A stretch of DNA of 64,000 nt, taken from assembly GCA_949825045.1 (NCBI GenBank), contig OX463822.1, positions 2,671,001-2,735,000 of the forward strand, in the 5' to 3' direction. The notes below the pieces were generated by a model that worked only from the letters and a program-made list of their open reading frames with translations, was not told where the DNA came from and did no database searches. This stretch comes from Argyresthia goedartella. Taxonomy: Eukaryota > Arthropoda > Insecta > Lepidoptera > Argyresthiidae. Positions 45,419-57,326 of this stretch are shown piece by piece (positions within the stretch are counted from its first letter, which is position 1; each line of letters begins with the position of its first letter). A program made the translations under genes and the position numbers.

Positions 45419-48019
45419 GTGAGTACTTTGCGCCATCAGTTAATCTGGGGCTAAGTTAGCGTGTGGCTAGGATTACCTCACCTAGTGAAAAGCCCATCGT
45501 CTGCAAGGGCTCCCTGAGGATAAGTCAACATCTGTCCTCAGGAGTTTATAGTGGCGATTCCTTTGGAAGAGAGATCTGATGATCTGCCTCTGAGTCGTAA
45601 TTTATATAATTGAACCACACAAAATAGGCAACCAGATAATATATAATGGAAAAAAACGCGCTAGAATGGAGTATGTAAGAAGAACAACGAACCCGCGAAC
45701 GGACGGGTGGCTAGGTGAGTAAAGATGGGCGCAGGCTATTGCGACTTATGGCTAAATAGATTTACCTTCCTCGTTGACCGTGTGCCGAACGTTGAAATTC
45801 GGTAAAAGTCAAAGGATGAAGAATTTAGCGTATAACCAGTACTAAAGTGGTGATGGGTGGGACACTTGGCTTGAAGGGATGATGGATGGTTGACCAAAGC
45901 AGTCAGAGTGGCGGCCAAGGCGATCGACAAGTCGAGTAGAGTATTTCATAAGACTTGCTGGCTGCACAGGATGAGATAAATTTTGCTAAAAACATTGCGA
46001 ACTATATGCATAAAATCTCGAGCACATATCTCAAAACCGTTGGAGAATTCAATTAAAAAATTTGAATTCCTGAAAACCATAAGTACCTGTTTTTTTTTAA
46101 TTAATTAAAAGTGAAGCGTGGGCTTTCATACGGCCTGAAATTATAATACCTACTTATACTTGGTGTGTGAAATTATAATACCTACTTATATTATTGGCGT
46201 GTGTTATAACCACGTACTAATTTGACCGCTTATTTCCTGTCTTGTCGAGACTTGGACATAATTTTACCTAAAAGCCAGTTGTATATTACACTACAAGTAC
46301 ACTAATGAATGTTTGTTAGAGTTCGCTTACAAGCTTTAGGGTCAAGTGAATTTTTGCCTGACTGTTCTATGAATATTAATATTATACCGGTTTCGAGCGT
46401 ATTTTATGTAAGTGTCGTAGACATATCATATAATTTATAATTTCATAATGGTGCTAACCATTGTTGAACTATATTTTCAGTAGACGAAGTAATCGTTTAT
46501 ATAAATAGCTGAAGAATAAAGGGGGCAAGCGCAGTGAAGCGCCCGAAAAGTCTTCGTTTTAGATCTTTATGGCTAACATAAGCACCATCATGGAGTGCTG
46601 ATTAAAGTTGCTTTGAAAAAGGTTTTTTTGTGTTTTCGGACGATTTCCACATCATGTAATGATCAATTTTATGATCTGGCCACGAACTTAGTATGGCCGT
46701 TTTGTCAGCACGCGCTTCAAATACTAAGTTTATCTATTTCGCCTATCAGAAAACAAACAAGCAAATCATAGTCTCACGCCATATCGATTCCCGTATTGGG
46801 TGCCAGGGCACAGTTATACTTAGCAATCTGGGAGATATCCTCCGACGAATATGAGATGGCATTTTTACAGTCCAGAAGGCGAGACCTGAGAAATGCATTT
46901 GTGTGTGTTTTGCTTCAAGCCGACTGTAGCCTCTTCATGTAATTTTGACACATAAGAATTTCAATCGCTTTTAAAATCATTAACAATATCAACACGATTA
47001 TTTGACACGATACATCTTTTAATGAAACTTCACTTGTTCATGCGATGTTCTGTAGGCTTATTATGTTATTCTGACATCTGGGATTTTCAATCAACAAACC
47101 AAAAGACAACTCGTTTAAAGCAACCGCATTTGACAATTTAAAAGGGATTCCAAAAGAAATTCGTACAATTATATGGTAAGGCTACTGAATAAACCGGACT
47201 AGCAGACGCATCGCGCTTTAAGTCGCATTTCTCTCTACACTGTAGGTATGCACGTACACAATCGCGATGCCCAGGTTTCACCTATTTTCCTGTACTCAAT
47301 AGTGGGTTTGTCATGGCTGCGGCAATTAGAGTATTGAATAACTGCCTAAACGTGGGCGCTAATATGCCCCTACCACCCCGTATGTGAAGACGTGGCGCTG
47401 TGTTTGTCTTGAGTTCCCTAACAAATCTAATAATAACCAGCAGAAAGCGGAGCTTTGTAAGCGCGCGCTAAAGATGACTCTTGACAACTTGTCAATGATC
47501 GACGAAAACACCCAATCGAATATGATTCAGGATACAAAATTCACTGATGTTCGGGGAATGTAATTAATCTTTTCTTCATACTAGAAGGCGTGATGTCGTT
47601 GAGCCGATTAACCCCATACAGTCCCATCATTTAAGTAATCTTGAACATTGTAATATCCCTTTTTCGACAAAGGGGTTGTATGGGGTTAATCTGGCTCAAC
47701 ACAGACCTTGCTGTTAATAATTTTGTAATTATTTATTCCTGCTTATTAATTATGATAATGATATTATATTATATTTTGTATTAGTTAAGCATAAGCAATT
47801 TTTAAAAAGATATTTAAATTCAATCTGTGGGAGTTTCTACGCCCTTCTTCTCCCACAGTGGTCCAATGTAGAGAAGTGGCAAAAAATGACGATTGCTAAG
47901 TATATGTAAATATCTACAGTAATGAAGACATTTGGAATTTTGGAATTTTTGGAATTTTGGATGGATTGTAACTTAGTGGGGGTTCGCTCGCCTTATAATG
48001 AATATGTTTCCTCCGCCAG
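45419..48019 (+). other. Intron 3 (visible) with repeat fragments
   Basis: GTGAGT to CCGCCAG. A shared repeat at 47610-47850 and a second-family SINE fragment near 47300-47400; otherwise AT-rich with no gene. A GTGGCTAGGTGAGT string near 45707 repeats the exon c donor sequence. Confidence 0.7.
47610..47850 (+). repeat. Interspersed repeat shared with 38010-38230
   Basis: Same blocks as the earlier copy, with one inner block inverted (AGTCCCATCATTTAAGTAAT here). Confidence 0.65.
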
Positions 48020-48159
48020 AGGCCAGCACACAGCCTCGTTCGACTGTCGTCTCTTCAGTGAGCGGTACCCTGAGTACTGCTTTGTCTACGTTTCCCAAGC
48101 TGTGACCGGTGCCGTGGCTGATGTGAGGATGGATTGTCTACCCACCCTGCCATTGTCAG
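48020..48159 (+). CDS. Exon d of the thrombospondin-domain gene
   Basis: 140 bases: one base completes the Arg codon begun in exon c, then 46 codons, then one base. Encodes GQHTASFDCRLFSERYPEYC and then FVYVSQAVTGAVADVRMDCL, the third copy of the C-x-[YL]-F...Y motif. Acceptor CCGCCAG, donor TCAG/GTGAGT. Confidence 0.82.
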
Positions 48160-48692
48160 GTGAGTTGGATTTGGAGATTCGCCAGAATTGGTCGTTGCCA
48201 AGCTGCACTCGATAACTTATCGATCGCTACGAAGTTAAGAACAGTATGCGATTTGACTTTTGCCGCGCAAGGTCACGTAAAACCTACCAATACTTTCGTC
48301 GTAGCGGTCGATAAGTTAGCGAATGCAGCTTGGCTAGAGGGGCTGGACTTTGACTTGGGCAAGAATGTGCTCCCGCCAAAACACACAAATAAAGTGGACT
48401 TGCTTTCTTAAGCCCGTATCAATAAATTGCTATGGGAGCTGTCATTACACGAATTTGAGTTACGAAAACGTACATATCTATAGACAGCATCTCAATTTTG
48501 TGCCTAGCTCTCAAACCTGAGAGCGATTTATTAAAGATAGTATACAATGTACAAAGGCGACCGTATATCTAGCAACAGATTTCTTCCAGCAATCCATTGT
48601 TCGAGAGGAGAGTACATTATTGAGCGGTAGTAGACGTATGCCAATCCGCTCAGCTGTTTCTCCGTGATTACCAACTTTTTGTATTTGCACAG
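48160..48692 (+). other. Intron 4 (visible)
   Basis: GTGAGT to TTGCACAG, 533 bases. Contains an inverted pair around 48193-48240 and 48298-48340 (for example GCACTCGATAACTTATCGAT and GTCGATAAGTTAGC); no coding signal. Confidence 0.7.
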
Positions 48693-48829
48693 AGGGCGGC
48701 GCGGGAGGGTGGGGCGAGTGGTCTCCCTGGTCGCCGTGCCCTGCGCCGGATCACTGCTCGACGCGCACGCGCAGTCGTCACCGCTTCTGCGACTCGCCGC
48801 CGCCGGCCTACGGCGCTAAGTATTGTGAG
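48693..48829 (+). CDS. Exon e: thrombospondin type-1 domain
   Basis: 137 bases: two bases complete a Glu codon, then 45 codons, phase 0 exit at GAG/GTAGGT. Encodes WGEWSPWSPC and RTRSRHRFCDSPPP with YCE at the end: the W-x-x-W-x-x-C signature, the basic Arg layer and four Cys of a TSP1 repeat, which would finish in the next exon. The tryptophans are of the type that is C-mannosylated in the secretory pathway (family knowledge). TSP1 after tandem beta-sandwich-like units suggests an adhesion or matrix protein; THSD1-like is my best guess. The continuation was not found and may lie beyond the BEL element or outside the window. Confidence 0.88.
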
Positions 48830-50294
48830 GTAGGTTGTGCCTGAGATACGTGAGGCTAGGTTTCAAGCCAAGGCTAGTAAGGTATTTTACTTACAGCCAA
48901 TGTTGTTTTTTTAATGGTTCTTTATTTGTACCATTAAATATGTGAAAAATTACAATCCCAGTGTACATAAATAATCCTTGGTGTAAAAGATCTTAAAATA
49001 GCTTATTAGTCAGTCTATTGGCGCCCATTTAAAGACAACAACTTCAAAACGCGAAGCGAAAGTGGTGATAACAATATTATTGGCCAAAAAGGTTCAAAAT
49101 TATAAAGGCTTTGGAGGAGCACCACCTTTGAAAACCTTGATGAGATAACAAAGGAACTACGTGGAGCATCATACATTACATTAAATAGATATATGTAAAT
49201 AAATGTAGCCTATGAAAGTCCTAACCAAGGGGAACAGGCCTTTACCCGGATACGAGTAATATTACATTAAATTACACAAGCACAATAATTAGGTAATGGA
49301 GGGTAGTTTGTAAAAGAGATGCCGTATTTCACGAAAAGCAGCAAAGACACTGCCATACTGTATTTCATCGAACGTTGAAACTGTGACTCTATTCTGTATG
49401 TGTGAAAAGAACCCCGATAGCTCTGATATTTAGTAATTAATTAATCGAGCAATCAAAACAAAATCTTGCAAACGAGCTGTATTTCGTAGCGATTATAATT
49501 GGCCGACTTGTAAATTTGAAGTATATTGCGATTGAAAAACTGTTCGCCAACTGCAAATTGACATTGTCTAATCAGAATTTAAGACGACAGAATCAGTAGC
49601 CTTATCAAGTAATTCTGAATTCAAGGAATTTCAATCGCTTTGAAAGAAATATAAATCAGAACATAACTTAATAATAATAATAATAATAATGTTTTTATTC
49701 ATAAAATCATACAGAATGAAAATAAATTACTATAATTTATACTTAAATATTAAGGGCCTTACCACAAAAAAATAAACCACTATTCAACACTTGTTTAAAA
49801 ATAAATTTTTGTCGTTTGTTTTGAGATTAAACGCTGTTTAATATTTTATTGTGGTAACACGATAAAGCTACACTATTTTCATAAAGCAGTCCAAAGACCA
49901 AGCTAAGCATTTAAAATGCCTGTGTTATGAATACTGATTGCTCACATTTACACCATTACCGTCTTACCACAAAACAATTTAACCACTGTATAACACATGA
50001 TTACAAAAATCGTTACCACAAAACTGATTTTAGCGTTGTATTAGAGATAGATATAGCTTAAACTATGTAATCAATTTAGGCAACCGAGAAAGATGGTTTA
50101 GTGCTTGTTTTGTCTGTCAAGATGGCGGAATTTTTGATCAGCTCTACTGCTGTGTTGGTTTTATTTAAGTGTTTAAAAAGACCAAGTGTAACCGTGAGGA
50201 AACCTCCATATCTCCATAGGACATGGTGAAGAAACCTCCACAGTGGTGGCGATGGGCTATCCCCCTGTTATGCCATATGGTCTTTTTAATCTAA
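48830..50294. other. Intron or downstream DNA with MITE-like sequence
   Basis: AT-rich. (AAT)n at 49670-49690; segments beginning TTACCACAAAA at 49758, 49964 and 50018 and the inverted ATTTTATTGTGGTAAC at 49843 suggest a TIR element cluster; a CTATCCCCCTGTTATGCC repeat piece lies near 50257. Confidence 0.55.
49755..49860. repeat. MITE-like unit with TTACCACAA/TTGTGGTAA ends
   Basis: GCCTTACCACAAAAAAATAA near 49755 and ATTTTATTGTGGTAAC near 49843 are near reverse complements about 100 bp apart; similar ends recur at 49964 and 50018. Confidence 0.4.
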
Positions 50295-50687
50295 TTGTGG
50301 GCAAAACTGTGCCTCTGCCACCCCATATCCAAAAATAATCAAGCTATATATCGTCCAATGATAAAATTTGTAGTAGATGACTGGGAGACATTGTACAATG
50401 GGGTGCTATTTGTACATATGCTACCGGTGTGCCCATCCAAAATAGAAACCAGACTAGCCGCAAGCTGCAGCAATCTTGGGAGAAGTTTCATCAGCCTCAG
50501 AGCTACTAAATCCAGGCTGGTCGGTGAAGCAACTCGAGCTGCTGCAGGAGATAGGATGGCTGAAATGGACGAGTTTGTGAAGGAGATAAGCCGGCTTTTC
50601 ACTATGGGATATAATTTATTATGTATTAAGATGCAGATACAAGAAGCCAGTGGCGCTGGGACTAGTGAGACTGGCAGCCAGTACTGA
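50295..50687 (+). CDS. Unrecognised 130-codon frame
   Basis: Open frame with central FVVDDWETLYNGVLFVHMLP and a helical, charged C-terminal part (DRMAEMDEFVKEISRLFTMG). The first codons coincide with a dispersed repeat, so the start is unreliable. Composition looks protein-like but I recognise no domain, and no splice phase links it to exon e. It may be a fragment of a transposon accessory protein. Confidence 0.3.
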   Translation: MWAKLCLCHPISKNNQAIYRPMIKFVVDDWETLYNGVLFVHMLPVCPSKIETRLAASCSNLGRSFISLRATKSRLVGEATRAAAGDRMAEMDEFVKEISRLFTMGYNLLCIKMQIQEASGAGTSETGSQY

Positions 50688-50879
50688 CCTCATGTTAAAG
50701 CCTCTATTCACCCCAGTACTCGCAGCCAGCGCTGGATTGGCTTGATTTTATAAGGCCTATACCAAGCCAGCCAACACTGACCCTGTAGAAATTAAGCTTA
50801 ACATCTCAAGTTATAAAATGAATATTGCTTGCCAGTCTTTCTAGGATAATTTATTTAAAATTCAATAACACATTAAAAA

Positions 50880-50970
50880 CATTAACTATGAGGGTAAACA
50901 AATAGGAGACACAGAGATCAAAAAATTCTTAGGACTACACATTGACAATAACATGTCAAGGAATACACAT
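50880..50970 (+). pseudogene. RT relic, left part (target of BEL element 2)
   Basis: Reads GDTEIKKFLGLHIDNNMSRN up to the insertion point; after the BEL element the sense continues at 61749 (IDVLSSKL). A typical post-catalytic RT motif (FLGLHID). Broken upstream. Confidence 0.65.
50966..50970. repeat. Target site duplication (CACAT) of BEL element 2
   Basis: CACAT precedes the left LTR and recurs at 61744-61748 after the right LTR. Confidence 0.88.
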
Positions 50971-51534
50971 TGTTTAATATTTGTGCTTCGGAACGCACCT
51001 CCTCTTGTTGCGCGACTCGGAACGAAAACAGAACCGCAGCTGTCACTCGTATCGGAAACGAGATGTAAAATTGGAGGTTAATCTTTTTTTGGTCCTGTCT
51101 CGTCGATGAGAACATAACATGGCTACCAAGGCATCGGGCCATTGATGGTATTTCGGTGTACCAATTGTAATACAGGCATCGGGCCTGGTCAGAGTGTAAA
51201 TCTACCTCATAGCGTCGGGCTATTGATCGTAATTAGATTCGCGTCAGCGGTCAAGTGATCCTTGTTGGTTGGACATCGTCGTATCGGTAGCGGCGACTCC
51301 ACGTGACGGCAGGCAGCACGCCGGCGACAGCGTCGGCAGCGATGGCAAGATTCAATCCATATCCTATCCCAAACTGTGCCCTTTTCCCGAATTCCCGTCT
51401 CGAATCGAGCCTTCGATCTCCTGTCTGCGGTGACAAGGTAATATCAATTCATTCAATTCTTTTCTCTCACGTGCGGGCAGAGGCACATCCCCCTCAGGAT
51501 TCCACGCCGTTCGGTAGGCGTGGGAAATTAAACA
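50971..51534 (+). repeat. 5' LTR of BEL element 2
   Basis: 564 bp, TGTTTAATATTTGTG...GGGAAATTAAACA. ORFs in it on either strand recur in the right LTR and are not genes. Confidence 0.92.
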
Positions 51535-51620
51535 TTTTGGTAGCAGAAGCGCGGTTTCCTAGTGGGAAATCATCGATTCACGGTAGGGTTGCCTTTGTCA
51601 CATTGTAGTTGGGAGAAAAG
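51535..51620 (+). promoter_or_regulatory. Primer binding site and start of leader, BEL element 2
   Basis: TGGTAGCAGAAGCGCGGTTT begins three bases after the LTR and starts with TGG as a tRNA primer site should. The leader is cut by the nested element and resumes near 54882. Confidence 0.65.
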
Positions 51621-51635
51621 AAAAAAGAGAAAAAT

Positions 51636-54463
51636 TTTCCATTACCGAGACCTGGTTATTAGATAGCATTCTAGATACAGAAATCTGCGATAGTAGATAC
51701 GACGTATTTAGAATCGATAGAAACCGCACTCTCTGTGGAAAACAAGATGGAGGCGGAGTTATGATCTTGGTCCGGTCTTCGCTAGGCGCCAAAGCTCGCC
51801 CAGAGTGGTCACAGGATGGAGTTGAATGTCTCTGGGTGACGATTCCGGCCGACAACCTGCGAATGCACGCTGGTAGCATCGACTCTGCTATCTCCAATCA
51901 GGATCTACACATGTGTACCGCATATGCCCCACCTGATTCGCGGTTCTCTAAAACTTTAGCGAATGATTTACGTCAAATCAATTTACTACTAAATAAGGTT
52001 CTCTCTCAATCCCCTAATGCACATATTTTAATAACTGGCGACTTTAATATGCCCAACATTGTGTGGAGCTCGGACGGCTACACCACACAACTTCATCAAG
52101 GTTCCGTAGAGATTCAAGATGCCAGTGCCAGTCTTTTAGAGACATTCTCTATCTGGAACCTACAACAATCAAACTTCATTAAAAATTCCAGTGGCAATAT
52201 CTTGGATCTGATTGTTTCTAGTTTTCCGGCAGATGTCAAGACTTCTCAAAACCCTCTTAGCAGGGTTGATAAATATCACCCGCCACTTGAAATCACAATT
52301 AAGGACATCTTTGCTGGACCACTGGTGGAATCGAATTGCACTAAATATAGATTTCGCAAAGGTAACTATGATGAAGTCAACAGGTTGCTAATGGATGTTG
52401 ACTGGGATAAATCACTCTGTGTTTCTGACTTGGACCACGCTATATCCATTTTTAACGACAAACTTACCGATATTATTACAAAATGTATACCGTTAGACAC
52501 TCGTCATAAGAAATGTAACTATCCAGTTTGGTATAGCACACCGTTACTTAAAATAATACACGAGAAAAGCAGAGCTCACGCAAAATGGAAACGTTTCGGC
52601 AATCCCCGTGATTACGACGAATTCTCTTTGCTTCGGAGTCGACAAAAGTTCTTTCACGATCAATGCTTTAAAAAGTATATCGCATCAATTCAACAGAACA
52701 TAAAATCCGACCCGAAACAACTATGGGCGTACGTCAGAGCACGTCGTGGCAGTTCGGCCTATCCGAAGAAATTCGAGCACAACAACAGCACTTACGAAAA
52801 GGGTGAAGACATATGTGCCGGGTTTAACAATTTCTTCTCTTCAGTATTTATCAAACCTGCAGCCACTTACGTGGATAAAGAGTTAGATCCTCCTTATTGT
52901 GATGATGGTAGTATTGTGAGCACCATACAAAGTACACCCGAATCGGTGGTAAAATACTTGTCACTCTTAGATCCCAACGGTGGGGCCGGTAGTGATGGAA
53001 TCCCCCCATATTTTATTGTCAGGTCCGCCAGGAGTCTCTCCATTCCACTTAACATTCTATTTAACATTTCCATTAAAAAGGGTACATTCCCAACCAAGTG
53101 GAAAGAGGCTCTTGTGGTACCTATACATAAGAAAGGTTCTAAGCTACCTATTTCAAATTATCGCCCCATCTCAATTCTTAACATATTCGGTAAGGTGTTT
53201 GAGAGAATTGTTTATGACACTATCTATGGAACATTAGCAAAAGGAATTCCCCCGCAACAGCATGGCTTTTTGAAGGGCCGTTCTACCGTCTCGAATCTTG
53301 CAGAATTTGTACATTATGTCCTCCGAGCAATGGATGGCAGGATGCAGGTTGACGTGGTCTACACGGACTTTGAAAAAGCTTTTGATCGTGTGGACCACGT
53401 CATCCTGCTCCGTAAGCTTTATAGGTTGGGTCTTCGTGGAGATATTTACAGGTGGGTCTCGTCCTATGTGTCTAATAGATGTCAAGCGGTTGTGCTTGGT
53501 GGTTTCAGGTCAGATTTTGTGAGCGTTTCTTCTGGTGTTCCACAAGGATCACATCTGGGTCCGTTATTTTATAATGCATACCTATACGATATATATACAG
53601 TATTTAAAAATTGCCAATTTATAATGTATGCTGATGACAAAAAGATATTTGCTAAAATACGTAGCGTTAATGACTGCATTGGATTGCAGGACGATCTGGA
53701 CCGGCTCTCTGAGTATTACTTCAACAATCGCATTAATGTCAACATCTCCAAGTGCCTTCAGATCTCCTTCACTCGCAGTCCAAACCCAATTGTCCATACA
53801 TACTGCTTTAAGGATCAAGTAATAGCACGCGTTAACACTGTCCGCGACTTGGGCGTGACCCTCGACGCTAAACTTACTTTCGATCAACACATAGACGACA
53901 TCGCCAACCGCGCCTACAGAAATCTGGGATTTATATTTCGTACGTGTGCTGCGTTCAATGATATTACATGCATAAGGGTCCTCTATTTTGCCTACGTGCG
54001 TAGTATTTTGGAATACGCCAGCGCTGTTTGGTGCCCACAATACATTACACACAAAGATCGATTGGAGGGTATCCAGAGAAAATTTGTCCGTTATTTGGAC
54101 TACCGAACTAAACGTAAAAACTGCGACTACCTTACCTCCTGTAAATATCATCATGTGATGGATCTTAATAATCGTAGAATGGCTCTCGATATGTCTGTCC
54201 TGCACGACATTCTCAGCGGTCGTATTGATAGTACCACCCTTGTCGAATTGGTTGGCTATCGCGCTGCCACCACACGCACGCGCCACTCGGTAAACTTAAT
54301 GTTCCACACACCCAACGTTAATACTAAATACGCCCAAAACTCCCCTTTACTTCGTATCCTAAACTTATACAATAAACGGTTCAGTTCTATTGACCCATTT
54401 GATTGTACAAGGAACACATTCAAGAGTCGAACTATGAAGTTACTCAGTCACTCAAGCACTTAA
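51636..54463 (+). CDS. Nested non-LTR ORF2: endonuclease (partial) and reverse transcriptase
   Basis: The frame is open from the junction; first internal Met 51761 gives 900 residues. The endonuclease is 5'-truncated but keeps SITETWL (51638-51658), AYAPPDSRF and GDFNMPNIVW. RT motifs follow: WKEALVVPIHKKGSKLPISN, YRPISILNIFGKVFERI, HGFLKGRSTVSNL, VYTDFEKAFDRVDHV, SSGVPQGSHLGPLFYN and FIMYADDKKIF (D625, D626 counted from 51761). The C-terminal part includes RILNLYNKRF. No RNase H. No stop in 2.8 kb, so insertion is young compared with the BEL host. CR1/Jockey group by motif style; lacks the N-terminal endonuclease residues, so probably dead on arrival. Confidence 0.88.
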
Positions 54464-54881
54464 TATTATAATCCCCATCCCTTTCCCTCCCCTCCTCCCC
54501 TTCCTCAACATTCAAAATCACTAGGGCTACATATCTCACTATCTTTCTCCAATACACCATCACATACACTCCACATATCACACATCACACTCGTCCAACA
54601 CTCTAATTCTAATCTTACTTAATTATATTTTGTTTTGTTTCTCCTCAATAACCAAATTTATACATTGTTCGTGCTTTCACTATCATTATATAAATACATG
54701 TTTAAACCTTTAACCTTATAAATTGCAAACGTTTTAGTTCCTAAACTTATATATATTTGTATATCGGTGGACATCTGTTATTGGCCTGCTTCACTGTACT
54801 GTTTTGTATTGTTATATTTTTACTGTAATGTGCTGTTGATGTCCCAAATAAAATAAATAAATAAATAAATAAATAAATAAA
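54464..54881 (+). other. 3' untranslated region and AAAT-repeat tail of the nested element
   Basis: Pyrimidine-rich after the stop, then AT-rich, ending in an AAATAAAT microsatellite, the usual end of CR1/L2-like elements. Confidence 0.7.
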
Positions 54882-55484
54882 AAGAATATCCCAGATTGGC
54901 TCAAGTCGGCAATGAGTCTGTGGTCGGTATACCACGATTAAAGTTCATTTTCGGTAAGTGAAAGTATAAGTGCCAATTTAGTTAACAGTTGTTATAAAAT
55001 TGTAGTCGGAACTACTGTTGTTGAGCATAAAAGATTGAACAGTCATTCTGCGAAGTAACTAGATTGTATTACTTGCGATAGAACGTCGGGTTCTATAGTC
55101 CTACAGTGTTATTTCGGTTTGCACAGCAGGGTCGGGCTATTTAAGGGGTATTAAGCTGATTTTGCTGACCTCAAGGAAGTGTGGTTCCTATCGGAGGGGC
55201 CACTACTAGAAAAATAGTTTTTTTTTTATAATAACCTTTTGTGTGTTATTTTGATTGTACCACATGGTGGCATTCTCTAATTGATTTAGAGTGTATATTA
55301 TAAGCTGTATGTCCACAGGGCGACCATATTAAATATTGTTTATGATTTAATTGTTTAGTGGTTGCCTTGGGTTTTACAACTTAGTTTGAATTTCTGTGCC
55401 CAGCGCTGACGGGAAAGTGCTGGTATCTGGCTGTGCTTAGTTCGGCAGTGAAGCATAGGACCAGGAACAATTAAATCGGTGACC
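54882..55484 (+). other. Remaining leader of BEL element 2
   Basis: Non-coding 0.6 kb between the nested element and the Gag start; no frame or motif stands out. Confidence 0.6.
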
Positions 55485-57326
55485 ATGGCACCTTCGCCCT
55501 TGACGGTACTGCGGTATGGTGTCCGTGAGGAGATGAGATGGCTCGCCCATACTCACAAGTATGTGGAGCGACCCGACATGGACGATGTCCTGCTCAAGCG
55601 TGTGGAGGACGCAATGACACGCGTCGGGAAGGTGTGTCGGCTGGCTGCCGAGGCTGAAGCCCTCGGGCTTACGGATGAGGCCTCGGTGGCTGCAGTGAGG
55701 CAGCTCTGCGCGGATGCTGACCAAGCGATGGAGTGCTTGGGCGACATCGAGCGTCGCGCCGAAAAAATTAAGCGGTCGCGTCGGGATGACCGCGGGGAGG
55801 GTAGCGGAGACCCCCCCCCCTAAGGGTGTGGTTGGACGGCTTCCACACCTGGAGATTCCGGCCTTCGGTGGGGCAATTGATGAGTGGCCGGCATTCATCA
55901 ATTTGTTCGATAGCCTGGTCCACAGTCGGGACGACCTGGACAGCGCCTACAAGTTGGCCCAGCTATTGATGGCACTGCGGGGTGAACCGAAGGAGTTGGT
56001 CGGTCACCTAACGGTTACGGCGGGAAATTATGAGATTGCCCGGGTCATATTGTTTGACCGCTACCAACTCAAAAGGCGGTTGGTTGATGCGCAGCTGGGG
56101 AAGCTGTTCAGCATCCCAAGATTAACCCGGGATGTTGACATCCGGGTACAGGTGCTCAACCCTGTGCTGGTGGCCACTAAGGCCCTTCAGAACCTTGGCC
56201 TGCCGGTAGACCAATGGTCATATAATGTGTTATATATGGTTTTGTCACGGTTGCCTGCAGGTGTTCAAAGTCGGTTTGAACAGCTGCATGGGGGCAGTAG
56301 CTCGGAACTTCCCACGCTCGTCCAATTAACGGAGTTTTTGGAGGGTGAATGCAGGCGATGCGACACCATGGATTCGGAGGCCAGTGTGCGGCGCCAACCC
56401 GCGGGAATGCGGGAGGGGCCGCGCCCCCCACCCCCACGGGGGGGTGGTCGGTCAAAACAATTTGGCGTTTTGACTGCCGCGCCGTCGGGTGACGGCTGTG
56501 TGCACTGCGACAGTGCCGGTCATGAGGTGACCAGTTGCGCCAACTTTAAGGCGCTCGGTGTGGCTGCCCGCAGGAAGGTGGTCTTCCGCCACCGATTGTG
56601 TTTCGGTTGTTTGGGGCCACACCCGCTGAGCGAGTGCTCACGGGCGTCCCCCTGTGAGGGCTGCGGTGGCAGGCACCACGTCGTGTTGTGCCTGAACCGG
56701 TCAGGCCCATCGGACGGTCACCAGGGCCGGACTCAGGTTGGTCGGTCACAGGGCCCAACCAGGGCCGGACATAGTCCCCCTCCGGGAAACGGGAGTCACC
56801 AACGGGGTGACTGGGGTACCCGCGGACAGGACCCCCCCCCGAGGGGAAGGGGGCAGCGCGGGGGGTAACAGGCGGGACAGCCGGGGTTCGGTCGCCGCTG
56901 TCCAGGGTCAGCGAGGACTTCGGGCCGCTGGCTCACCGCGTGTTACGGGCAGGTGTCAGATGGCACCTATGAGTGGCGCGAAGGCTGGGAGCCCACCACC
57001 TTCTGCGCCACCCTGCCCGTCGCTCTGGGAGGCGAACAGGGAGGCGAACAGGCGGATGTCGCCCCCATTCCTAGAGCGCCCCAGGTTGGATCCGCTCTCC
57101 TCCCTCCATCCACGGTGGCCACCGGGCACACCGTTCACAGTCCGGTATGGTCGGGTACCGGGACAGCGAGGGGCCTATTATGCGGGTTGGGACCCCCTAA
57201 TGTACGGTGGCATATCAGCAGCCGAGTTACCAGGCCGACGGAGGTCTGAGCGGGTTCGGATCCCGCGGGGGTTCCCGCTAGGGACACGCCGCCCACTTAC
57301 AGGGTGCTGCCACTCCTCAGACGGTC
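55485..57326 (+). pseudogene. BEL/Pao Gag of element 2, frameshifted
   Basis: ATG 55485 (MAPSPLTVLRYGVREEMRWL) opens an N-terminal helical segment that ends just after a run of ten C (55811-55820). The Gag core then continues in another frame to 56868 (EWPAFINLFDSLVHSRDDLD, FLEGECRRCD) with Cys/His clusters CVHCDSAGHEVTSC, CFGCLGPHPLSEC and CEGCGGRHH. A second C run (56832-56840) coincides with another frame change. The linker to protease is Pro/Gly/Arg-rich. Not translatable as one protein unless slippage at the C runs corrects it. Confidence 0.8.

Larger units (their letters stand above)
51620..54881 (+). mobile_element. 5'-truncated CR1/Jockey-like element nested in BEL element 2
   Basis: Runs from within the endonuclease domain to a 3' tail of (AAAT)n repeats (54845-54880). 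AAAAGAA-like sequence occurs at both edges (near 51616 and 54880), a possible short target duplication, though low complexity makes this weak. Confidence 0.8.

Noticed and set aside
53234..54286. Minus-strand ORF of 234 codons and others
   Set aside because: Shadows of the non-LTR reverse transcriptase frame.
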